From Rubrivivax sp. A210 (lineage in GTDB: Bacteria; Pseudomonadota; Gammaproteobacteria; Burkholderiales; Burkholderiaceae_C): a stretch of 64,000 bases of DNA. Each line of letters starts with the position of its first letter. The stretch's first letter is position 1. The translations under genes and the position numbers were made by a program. The stretch covers positions 186,001-250,000 of the forward strand of contig NZ_CAJGBN010000045.1 of the NCBI RefSeq assembly GCF_904426505.1. The letters run 5' to 3'. Below the pieces are notes generated by a model, which saw only the letters and a program-made list of their open reading frames with translations, made no database searches and was not told the DNA's origin. Below are positions 50,827 to 58,208 of the stretch, piece by piece.

Positions 50827-53505
50827 CTACAGCAGGCGGGTGGCGATGCGGAAGTCGGGGTCTTCGGGGAAGGGGCCGATGCGGAAGTCGAGGCTGTGCA
50901 TCAGCTTGAGCATGGGCCCGTTGTTGGTGAGGATCAGGCCCATGATCTCCGACAGGCCCTTGCTGCGCGCCACTTCCATGATGGACTGCATCAGGCGCGA
51001 GCCTATGCCCTGGCCCTTCAGCTCGTCGGCCACCACCAGCGAGAACTCGCAGCTCGCGCCGTCGGGGTTGGTGACGATGCGGCTGACGCCGATGATGCGT
51101 TCATGGCCGGCGTCGGCGTCCTCGCCGGCGGCGGGCGGGTCGCGCACGATGGCCACCAGGGCCATCTCGCGGTCGTAGTCGATCAGCGTGAAGCGCGCCA
51201 GCAGCCGCTCGGGCAGCTCGGGCATCACGCTGGCAAAGCGGAAGTAGCGGCTCTCGGCCGAGAGGCCGCGCACCAGGGCCTGCAGCATCTCGGCGTCGTC
51301 GGGGTGGATGGGGCGCACGGTGTAGACGCCGCCGCCGGCCTGCGGTCCCAGCGGGTACTCGCGCTCCAGGCCCGAGGGGTAGGGCAGGATGGCGAGGTGG
51401 TTGTAGCTGCCCGGCGCCTGGCTGGTCTTGTCGACGACGATGCGCGCGTCCACCGCCACCGCGCCATTGGCGTCGACGATGACCGGGTTGATGTCCATTT
51501 CGCGCAACTGGGGCAGGGCGCACACCATCTCGCTCACGCGCAGCAGCAGCTGCTCGAGCGCCTGCATGTCGGCGGCCGGGCCGCCGCGCCATTCGCCCAG
51601 CATCTCGGCCGCGCGTGAGCGCTCGATGAGCTGGCGCGCCAGGAACTGGTTCAGCGGCGGCAGCTCCATCGCGCGGTCGGCGATGAGCTCGATCATGGTG
51701 CCGCCGGCGCCGAAGGTGATCACCGGGCCGAAGGCCTCGTCGGTGGTGAGGCCGACGTAGACCTCGCGCCCGCGCTGGCCCTCGGGGCCGCGGCCGGCCA
51801 TGGGCTGCACGGTGATGCCGTTGATGCGCGCCGTGGGCTGGGCGCGCGCCACCGCCTGCAGCATTTCGTTGTAGCGGTCGCGCACCTGGGTCGCGTTGTG
51901 GACGTCGAGGATCACGCCCTGCACGTCGCTCTTGTGCGCGATGTCGGGCGAGTCGATCTTCAGCGCCACCGGATAGCCCAGCTGGCTGGCGATCAGCATC
52001 GCCTCGTTGGCGCTGCGCGCCAGCATGGTGCGCGTGACCGGGATATGGAAGGCCGCCAGCAGCGCCTTGCTCTCCATCTCGGTGAGCACGCGCCGGCGCT
52101 CGGCCAGCACGCTCTCGATGAGCAGGCGGGCGCCCTCGGTGTCGGGCTCGGCCAGGCCGGTCAGCGGCGGCGGCGTCTGTTGCAGCAGGCGTTGGTTGCG
52201 GTAGAAGCTGGCGATGTTGTGGAAGGCATCGACCGCCGCCTCGGGGGTACGGAAGACCGGCATCTGCCGCCCCACCAGCACCTCGCGGGCACTGCGCACG
52301 GTGGCCTCGCCCATCCAGCAGCCGATCACAGGCTTGGCATTGGGCACGAAGGCCTCGGCGGCGGCGCGCGCCACCGCCTCGGCGTCGCCGCCGGCCTTGG
52401 GGGCGTGGATCAGCAGCACGCCGTCGGTGGCGCGGTCGGCCACGGCCGCCTGCATCGCCTGCACATAGGCGGGGCCGTCGGCGTCCTCGCCCAGGTCGGT
52501 GACGCCGGCAACCTTGATCGCCAGCGTGTCGGCCCAGTCGGCCGCCAGCACCGCCGGCCCGCCGCCATTGGTGACGATGGCCAGCCGGTCGCCCACCGGG
52601 CGAAAGCGCGAGGCCAGGCATTGCGCGGCCGAGAAGAGCTGGGTGAACTGGCGCACCCGCACCACACCGGCGCGGCGCAGCGCGGCGTCGAAGACGTCGT
52701 CGGCGCCGACGATGGAGGCCGAGTGCGTGAGCGCCACCTTGGAGCCGGTGGCCTGGCGGCCCGACTTCATCACCACCACCGGCTTGGCGTGGGCGGCGGC
52801 GCGCAGCGTGCTCATGAAGCGGCGCGCGTGGCGTATGCCCTCCATGTAGACCAGGATGCTCTGGGTGGAGGCGTCGGCGGCCAGGTAGTCCAGCACCTGG
52901 GGCAGTTCGACGGCGGTGTTGGGGCCCAGCGAGACCACGGTGGAAAAGCCCACGCCGTGCTGGCGCGCCCAGTCCAGCATGGCCGCTGTGAGCGCGCCCG
53001 ACTGCGACACCAGGGCCAGCGGCCCCGGCGCGGCCAGCGGGCCCAGGGCGCTGGCATTGAGCTTGAACGCCGGGCGCTGCAGGCCCAGGCTGTTGGGCCC
53101 CAGCAGGTTGACGCCGTGGCGGCGCGCCGTCTCGTGCAGTTCCTGGCAGCGTGCCGCCGGCATGCCGGTGGTCAGCACCAGGGCGGCGCGGCAGCGGATG
53201 CGGCCGACGATCTCCAGCGCCGCGGCGCTGTCGTCGGGCGAGAGCGCGATCAGCGCCAGGTCGGCGCGCGAATTCGCCAGATCCGACAGCGTGCCGGTCA
53301 TCGCGATGTCGAGCCAGGTCACGCTGCCGGCGAAGCCGCTCGCGGCCAGGGCCTGGCGCAGCGTGCGCGCCTCGCGGGTGGGGGCCTCGGCCTCGGGGTC
53401 GCCGGCAAAGACGACGAGCGAGCGCGGATTGAACAGCGGGTGCAGGTAGTGGCGGTCCACGGCGGAGGGCAGAAGAGGGCGGGCGGGATAGCCTGGGGCG
53501 AGCAT
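50827..53505 (-). CDS. Pat-type protein acetyltransferase (acyl-CoA synthetase-like domain plus GNAT)
   Basis: An 892-residue protein: CoA-binding domain (from about residue 20, LFNPRSLVVFAGDPEAEAP), succinyl-CoA-ligase-like domain (about 150-440, VALTHSASIVGADDVFDAAL), ATP-grasp domain (about 465-700) and a C-terminal GNAT domain (about 725-892) with the acetyl-CoA loop LKGQGIGSRL. This is the layout of Salmonella Pat/YfiQ, which acetylates acetyl-CoA synthetase and other enzymes on lysine. The start at 53505 follows TTGGAAGCCCC. It is divergent from a CRP/FNR gene. Confidence 0.88.
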   Translation of the reverse strand: MLAPGYPARPLLPSAVDRHYLHPLFNPRSLVVFAGDPEAEAPTREARTLRQALAASGFAGSVTWLDIAMTGTLSDLANSRADLALIALSPDDSAAALEIVGRIRCRAALVLTTGMPAARCQELHETARRHGVNLLGPNSLGLQRPAFKLNASALGPLAAPGPLALVSQSGALTAAMLDWARQHGVGFSTVVSLGPNTAVELPQVLDYLAADASTQSILVYMEGIRHARRFMSTLRAAAHAKPVVVMKSGRQATGSKVALTHSASIVGADDVFDAALRRAGVVRVRQFTQLFSAAQCLASRFRPVGDRLAIVTNGGGPAVLAADWADTLAIKVAGVTDLGEDADGPAYVQAMQAAVADRATDGVLLIHAPKAGGDAEAVARAAAEAFVPNAKPVIGCWMGEATVRSAREVLVGRQMPVFRTPEAAVDAFHNIASFYRNQRLLQQTPPPLTGLAEPDTEGARLLIESVLAERRRVLTEMESKALLAAFHIPVTRTMLARSANEAMLIASQLGYPVALKIDSPDIAHKSDVQGVILDVHNATQVRDRYNEMLQAVARAQPTARINGITVQPMAGRGPEGQRGREVYVGLTTDEAFGPVITFGAGGTMIELIADRAMELPPLNQFLARQLIERSRAAEMLGEWRGGPAADMQALEQLLLRVSEMVCALPQLREMDINPVIVDANGAVAVDARIVVDKTSQAPGSYNHLAILPYPSGLEREYPLGPQAGGGVYTVRPIHPDDAEMLQALVRGLSAESRYFRFASVMPELPERLLARFTLIDYDREMALVAIVRDPPAAGEDADAGHERIIGVSRIVTNPDGASCEFSLVVADELKGQGIGSRLMQSIMEVARSKGLSEIMGLILTNNGPMLKLMHSLDFRIGPFPEDPDFRIATRLL

Positions 53506-53604
53506 AGGGGCTTCCAAGTGACCTGGGCATGACGTGCAACAAGCATGCCTAGGGAAATCCCGGATAAATCCGCGCGGGCGCGGGCCGTGGCAGCATCCAC
53601 CCCC

Positions 53605-54249
53605 ATGCCGCCGCCGCGCCCCACCCCCGACATCCTGAGCGACCAGCTGCTGCGGGCCATTGCCCAGCGCGGTGGCGTGCGCTCCTACCCGGCCCAGGCG
53701 GTGCTGGTGACCGAGGAAGACCGCTCCGACGCACTGTTCATCGTGCTGAGCGGGCGCGTCAAGGCCTATGGTTCGGGGGACGATGGCCGCGAGGTCGTCT
53801 ACGGCACCATGGGCGCGGGCGAGTACTTCGGCGAGATGACGCTGGACGGTGGCCCGCGCTCGGCCTCGGTGATGACGCTCGAAGCCACCACCTGCGCCGT
53901 GGTGCCGGGCGCCGAGGTACGCGAATTCCTGGCCCGCCACCCCGATTTCGCGCTGCACCTGATCCAAAAGCTGATCCGCCTGGCGCGCGCCAGCACCGAG
54001 CACGTCAAGAGCCTGGCGCTCGAAGACGTCTATGGCCGCATCGCGCGGTTGCTGCGCACGCTGGCGCGGCCGGGCGAAGACGGCGTGGCCGTGCTGCCCG
54101 ACCGCCTGACGCAGCAGGACATCGCCGAGCGCGTGGGATCGTCGCGCGAGATGGTCAGCCGCGTCTTCAAGACGCTGGCCGAGGGCGGCTACATCGAGCA
54201 GCGTGGCGGCCGCATCGCGTTGCTGCGTGCGCTGCCGCCGCGCTGGTAG
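53605..54249 (+). CDS. CRP/FNR-family transcriptional regulator
   Basis: A 214-residue protein: cyclic-nucleotide-binding-type beta-roll (about 20-125, with GEYFGEMTLDGGPRSASV where CRP has its phosphate-binding FGE-RSA segment), dimer helix, and a C-terminal helix-turn-helix (RLTQQDIAERVGSSREMVSRVFKTL in parts). The conserved FGE and R-S-A residues argue for cAMP or cGMP binding. No N-terminal FNR cysteine cluster is present. An earlier ATG at 53545 is possible, but GATAAA and the GGGA-AA-TCCC repeat (53552-53561) look like promoter. It is divergent from the Pat gene. Confidence 0.85.
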   Translation: MPPPRPTPDILSDQLLRAIAQRGGVRSYPAQAVLVTEEDRSDALFIVLSGRVKAYGSGDDGREVVYGTMGAGEYFGEMTLDGGPRSASVMTLEATTCAVVPGAEVREFLARHPDFALHLIQKLIRLARASTEHVKSLALEDVYGRIARLLRTLARPGEDGVAVLPDRLTQQDIAERVGSSREMVSRVFKTLAEGGYIEQRGGRIALLRALPPRW

Positions 54250-54307
54250 GTGGCGGCCTGCCGGTGCCTTGGTGATTACACTGCGCCCCACTCAATACAG
54301 GTGCCGT

Positions 54308-54724
54308 ATGAAATCCCTGATCGCGCTCTGCGCCCTGGTGCTCGCCACGTCGGCTTCCGCCGCCGATCCCAAGACCCGCTTGCTGGATTTTTCCCAACAG
54401 GCCCTCATCGGCCACGAGGCCGCGACGGCGCTGATGGCCGAGCAGATCCCGGCCAAGGTCTGGAAGCTCTATCCGGCCAGCAAATGGGCCTTCGTGAGCC
54501 AGGTCGAGGGCGGCCTCACCGCCGCCGGCATCTGTGCCGTCACGGCGCGCGTGATGCTGCTGCCGCTGACGCCCACGCTCAAGGTGGTGACGCTGCGGCC
54601 GGCCAAGACCGCCACCGCCTTCGATGCCCAGCCCGGCGCCACGATGGAGGCCTGCAAGGCGCTTGCGCGCGACAAGCTCAAGGAAGCCACTGGCGCCGTG
54701 GTCTCGGCCCTGGTCAAGGTCTGA
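54308..54724 (+). CDS. Small secreted protein of unknown function
   Basis: A 138-residue protein with a clear signal peptide (MKSLIALCALVLATSASA) and a mature part of about 120 residues with two cysteines (ICAVTAR, EACKALARD) that could form a disulfide. No family recognised. It starts 58 bases after the CRP/FNR gene, possibly the same transcript. Confidence 0.65.
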   Translation: MKSLIALCALVLATSASAADPKTRLLDFSQQALIGHEAATALMAEQIPAKVWKLYPASKWAFVSQVEGGLTAAGICAVTARVMLLPLTPTLKVVTLRPAKTATAFDAQPGATMEACKALARDKLKEATGAVVSALVKV

Positions 54725-54737
54725 ACGGCAGCCGGCC

Positions 54738-55865
54738 CTAGAAGAAGGGGAAATCCAGTTCGTCGGCGCGCTGTTCGGCGCGCACCTGCTTGAGGTAGCG
54801 CCGCGCATTGGGGGGCTCGCCACGCAGGCAGCGGCGTTCATGCTCGAGCTGAAGTTCGGCCAGCGCCAGCATGCGCAGTTCGTCCTGCAGCAGCGGGCGC
54901 AGGCGCTCGGGGTCGAGCCGCCGGTCCGGCATCAGGCCGTAGGCGGCGCAGAAGGCGTGCTCGCGCCCCTCGATCTCGGCTTCCAGCTCGCGCAGCTGCT
55001 CGGCCAGCACCTTGTTGAAGTGGCGCAACTGCTCGGCCGCGACGCCGGCGGCATGGGCCATGTCGACCTGCTCGATCTGCAATTGCAGTGACAGCAGTGA
55101 CAGCAGGTCGCCGGCGGCATAGGCGGCATTGGCGCGCGCCATCAGGTCGTGGCGCTCGCCCCGCTGCGCCTCGGTGGCGTCGACGGCGGCACGGTCGGGG
55201 TGGAGGGCCGCGGCGAGCTTGCGGTAGACCTCGCGCACGGTCTGGGAAATGCGCGCCGCGTCCTCCTCGGCGCGTCGGGAGGCGGCTGACTTGGCCGCCG
55301 TCCTGCTGCCCTTGCGAGGCCGTGCCGCCTGGGCCGCTGCCTGCTCGTCTTGCTGGCGTTCGGCCATCTGGGCCCGGGCGCGCTCCATCAATTCGTCCAC
55401 CGAGGCCGGCGCCTCGTCGCCGAGGTCGAAGCCGCCCATCTCCTCGAGCGCCTGCTTCATCGCTTCCAACTGCTGCTGACCCTCGGTGTCGAAATCGACC
55501 TCGGCGCAGCGGTTGTAGAGCGCCTTGATCTCCTCATCGGGCGCTTCGGCGGCATCGAGCAGCGCGCCGCAGAGATCGCAAATCATCGCCGTCAGCGTCT
55601 GCCGTTCGGTCCTGGACCAGCGCCGCTGCAGCAGCAACTGCTCCAGCTCCAGCGCCCAGGCGCGCCGCGCAGCGCCCAGGCGCGCAAGTTCCGGCTGCAC
55701 GCGCTGGGCGTGCATTTGCGCGTACACGGGCGCCTGCGCCTGCCAGGCCTGCAAGCGAGCGCGCGCCTTGTCCATCTTGGCCAGCAGCGTGGTGAAGCGC
55801 TTCTGCTCGGGCGTGGGCTGGCGCGACGTGGCGACGGCGATCTCTAGGCTTTGTCTCTTGTGCAT
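54738..55865 (-). CDS. J-domain protein with long helical region
   Basis: A 375-residue, almost wholly helical protein. A J-domain-like segment at about 205-265 includes the HPD motif at 222-224 (LAAALHPDRA) after REVYRKL, so it should stimulate an Hsp70. It lacks the Gly/Phe and zinc regions of DnaJ. The N-terminal 200 residues look coiled-coil and contain a C-x2-C pair (CDLCG). The start at 55865 (MHKRQSLEIAV) is preferred. Convergent with the small secreted protein gene by 13 bases. Confidence 0.75.
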   Translation of the reverse strand: MHKRQSLEIAVATSRQPTPEQKRFTTLLAKMDKARARLQAWQAQAPVYAQMHAQRVQPELARLGAARRAWALELEQLLLQRRWSRTERQTLTAMICDLCGALLDAAEAPDEEIKALYNRCAEVDFDTEGQQQLEAMKQALEEMGGFDLGDEAPASVDELMERARAQMAERQQDEQAAAQAARPRKGSRTAAKSAASRRAEEDAARISQTVREVYRKLAAALHPDRAAVDATEAQRGERHDLMARANAAYAAGDLLSLLSLQLQIEQVDMAHAAGVAAEQLRHFNKVLAEQLRELEAEIEGREHAFCAAYGLMPDRRLDPERLRPLLQDELRMLALAELQLEHERRCLRGEPPNARRYLKQVRAEQRADELDFPFF

Positions 55866-55954
55866 GGCGGGGGGCGGGGGGCCCGGGCGGGACACAGGCG
55901 GGAGGGCGGCGTGGGATCATCCACGGGAGTGCAGACCACCGAGACCATCCCGGC

Positions 55955-56986
55955 ATGAACACGACATCCCAGTTTGGCAGCCATTCTCGTCGCATCGGCC
56001 CCTTTGACCTGCCGGCCATAGGCCTGGGCTGCATGAACCTCAGTCACGCCTACGGCCACCCGCCGTCGGCCGCCCAGGCCGAGCGCCTGCTGCTGCAGGC
56101 GGTGGACGAGGGTGTGCGGCTTTTCGACACCGCCGCGCTCTACGGCTTTGGTGCCAATGAAACGCTGCTGGGTCGCGTGCTCAAGCCCCACCGCCAGCGC
56201 ATCGTGCTGTGCAGCAAAGGCGGCCTCGCCGGCGAGACCTTTCCCGACGGCAGCATCCGGCGCGTCATCGACGGCCGCCCCGAGACCCTGCGCCGGCATT
56301 GCGAGGAAAGCCTGAGGCGGCTGCAGACCGAGACGCTCGACGTCTACTACCTGCACCGCTGGTGCAAGCGCGTGCCCATCGAGGACAGCGTGGGCGAGAT
56401 GTCGCGCCTGGTCGAGCGCGGCCTCGTGCGCGCCATCGGCTTGAGCGAGGTTTCGGCCGCCACGCTGAAGAAAGCGCACGCGGTTTGCCCCATCGCCGCC
56501 GTGCAGAGCGAGTACTCGCCCTGGTCGCGCAATGTCGAGATCGGCGTGCGGGCCGCCTGCGCCGAGATCGGCGCCGCGCTGGTTGCCTTCTGCCCGCTGG
56601 CGCGCGGCTTCCTGACCAGTGCGCCGCCCGACCCGGCGGCGCTGGTGGCGGGTGACATCCGCCTCAACGTGCCGCGCTTCGAGCCGGTCCACCATGCCGT
56701 CAACCGCGGCCTGCTGTCCGGTTGGGCGGCGCTGGCCGCCGAGGCCGGCTGCACGCCGGCGCAGTTGGCCCTGGCCTGGGTGCTGTCGCGCGGTGAGCAT
56801 GTGCTGCCCATCCCCGGTACGACCAGCGCGGCGCATCTGCGCGAGAACCTTGATGCCGAGCGTGTGCGGTTACCCGGGGCCCTGCTGACGCGCATCGATG
56901 TGCTGATCAACAAAGGCACGGTGAGCGGCGAGCGTTACAACCCGGCCACGCTGGCCGAAGTCGATACCGAGCAGTTTGACCAATAA
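55955..56986 (+). CDS. Aldo/keto reductase
   Basis: A 343-residue (alpha/beta)8 reductase with the tetrad D-Y-K-H visible in FDTAALYG, LCSKGG and YYLHRW, and an NADPH-binding C-terminus (PIPGTTSAAHLREN). It resembles bacterial AKR11/AKR13-type enzymes that reduce aldehydes or pyridoxal. It lies 36 bases before the ECF sigma gene and divergent from the J-domain gene. The substrate is unknown. Confidence 0.88.
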   Translation: MNTTSQFGSHSRRIGPFDLPAIGLGCMNLSHAYGHPPSAAQAERLLLQAVDEGVRLFDTAALYGFGANETLLGRVLKPHRQRIVLCSKGGLAGETFPDGSIRRVIDGRPETLRRHCEESLRRLQTETLDVYYLHRWCKRVPIEDSVGEMSRLVERGLVRAIGLSEVSAATLKKAHAVCPIAAVQSEYSPWSRNVEIGVRAACAEIGAALVAFCPLARGFLTSAPPDPAALVAGDIRLNVPRFEPVHHAVNRGLLSGWAALAAEAGCTPAQLALAWVLSRGEHVLPIPGTTSAAHLRENLDAERVRLPGALLTRIDVLINKGTVSGERYNPATLAEVDTEQFDQ

Positions 56987-57022
56987 CCGTTCACGGGCTG
57001 CGACTACCATGCCCGGCTCTTC

Positions 57023-57613
57023 ATGACCGCCTCCGCTCCTTCCGACGACGCCAGCCTGGTGGCCCGCTGCCGCCAGGGTGACGCCGCCGCATGGCAGACC
57101 CTGGTGAAGCGCTACCAGCGCCTGGTCTACGCCATCGTGTCGCGCGTCGGGCTCGACGAGCACATGGCGGCCGATGTCTTCCAGACCGTGTTCTCGCGCC
57201 TCATCGAGCACATGCCGCGCCTGTCCCAGCCCGAGCGGCTGCAGGCCTGGATCGTCACCACCGCCAAGCGCGAGGCCTTGCGTGCGCGCGAACTGGCCCG
57301 GCGCACGGTGTCCATGACGCGCCACGATGACGACGGCGGCACCGACGGCGACGCCATCGAGGACACCCTGGCCGACGAAACCCCGCTGGCCGAGCAGATG
57401 CTGTCCGACCTGCAGCAACTTGACCGCCTGCGCAACGGGCTCGACCTCCTGGACGAGCGCTGCCGTGAACTGCTGATGCTCGTCTTCCGTGATGAGGACG
57501 AGCGGCTTCCTTACGATGAAGTGGCGAAGATATTGGGTATACCCCAGGGCAGCATCGGGCCGACCCGCGGACGCTGCCTGGACAAACTCCGCAAACTGGT
57601 CGGCTCGGAATGA
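57023..57613 (+). CDS. ECF-family RNA polymerase sigma factor
   Basis: A 196-residue sigma70-family protein with region 2 at about 12-80 (LVKRYQRLVYAIVSRVGLDEHMAADVFQTVF in parts) and region 4 at about 140-190 (CRELLMLVFRDEDERLPYDEVAKILGIPQGSIGPTRGRCLDKL in parts). The two are separated by an acidic linker (about 98-122). No classic anti-sigma gene follows; instead a beta-sandwich protein and a CHAT protease come next, suggesting the sigma factor controls or is controlled by that set. Confidence 0.88.
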   Translation: MTASAPSDDASLVARCRQGDAAAWQTLVKRYQRLVYAIVSRVGLDEHMAADVFQTVFSRLIEHMPRLSQPERLQAWIVTTAKREALRARELARRTVSMTRHDDDGGTDGDAIEDTLADETPLAEQMLSDLQQLDRLRNGLDLLDERCRELLMLVFRDEDERLPYDEVAKILGIPQGSIGPTRGRCLDKLRKLVGSE

Positions 57614-57686
57614 TTGAAAGTCCGTAAGACAATGTATTTGTGCGGTGTGCCGCCGCTCTGTGTGGCATCCCGACGAGTGCCCAGCC

Positions 57687-58208
57687 ATGAAATCCCTTGA
57701 TTTCCTCTCAGACGAAGAGTTCGCCCAGCAGGTCCAGAAGGCTGTGCGTGCCTTGCCCGACGCCCCGGCGTCCTGGCAGCGCGCCGCCGTGAACCTGTGG
57801 ACGGTGGCCGCGTTCAAGAGCGCGGTGCAGTCCGTCGTCCGCCGCGTTGCGGCCGTGCTCACCTTCGACAGCTGGGCGACGCCGGCCCTGGCCCATGGCA
57901 TGCGCTCGCTGCGCTCGCCGACGCGGCACCTGCTCTTCAGCGCCCAGGGCCGCGACATCGACCTGCGCATCGCCACCGTGGCCGAGACCTTCTCGGTGGC
58001 CGGCCAGATCCTGGGCCCCGACGATGCAGGCAGCATCGAACTCGCGGTGCAGCGCGGTGAAGACCGGGCCGCCCATGTCACCCACCTCGACGCGTTGGGC
58101 GAGTTCCGCATCGACGGCGTGCGCGGTGGTACTTATGTGCTGACGCTGCGCATGGGTGGCGACGAGATCGTTCTGCCGGCAGTCGAGGTGGGTGAGCGGC
58201 CCAATTGA
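57687..58208 (+). CDS. Hypothetical protein with C-terminal beta-sandwich, between ECF sigma and CHAT genes
   Basis: A 173-residue protein. Residues 1-70 are helical (MKSLDFLSDEEFAQQVQKAV); residues about 95-170 look like a carboxypeptidase regulatory-like beta-sandwich (TFSVAGQILGPDD, GEFRIDGVRGGTYVLTLRM). No signal or membrane helix is clear. Its stop overlaps the TTG start of the CHAT gene (TTGA), so the two are coupled. It could be a regulator of the sigma factor or a cofactor of the protease; both are inference. Confidence 0.65.
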   Translation: MKSLDFLSDEEFAQQVQKAVRALPDAPASWQRAAVNLWTVAAFKSAVQSVVRRVAAVLTFDSWATPALAHGMRSLRSPTRHLLFSAQGRDIDLRIATVAETFSVAGQILGPDDAGSIELAVQRGEDRAAHVTHLDALGEFRIDGVRGGTYVLTLRMGGDEIVLPAVEVGERPN

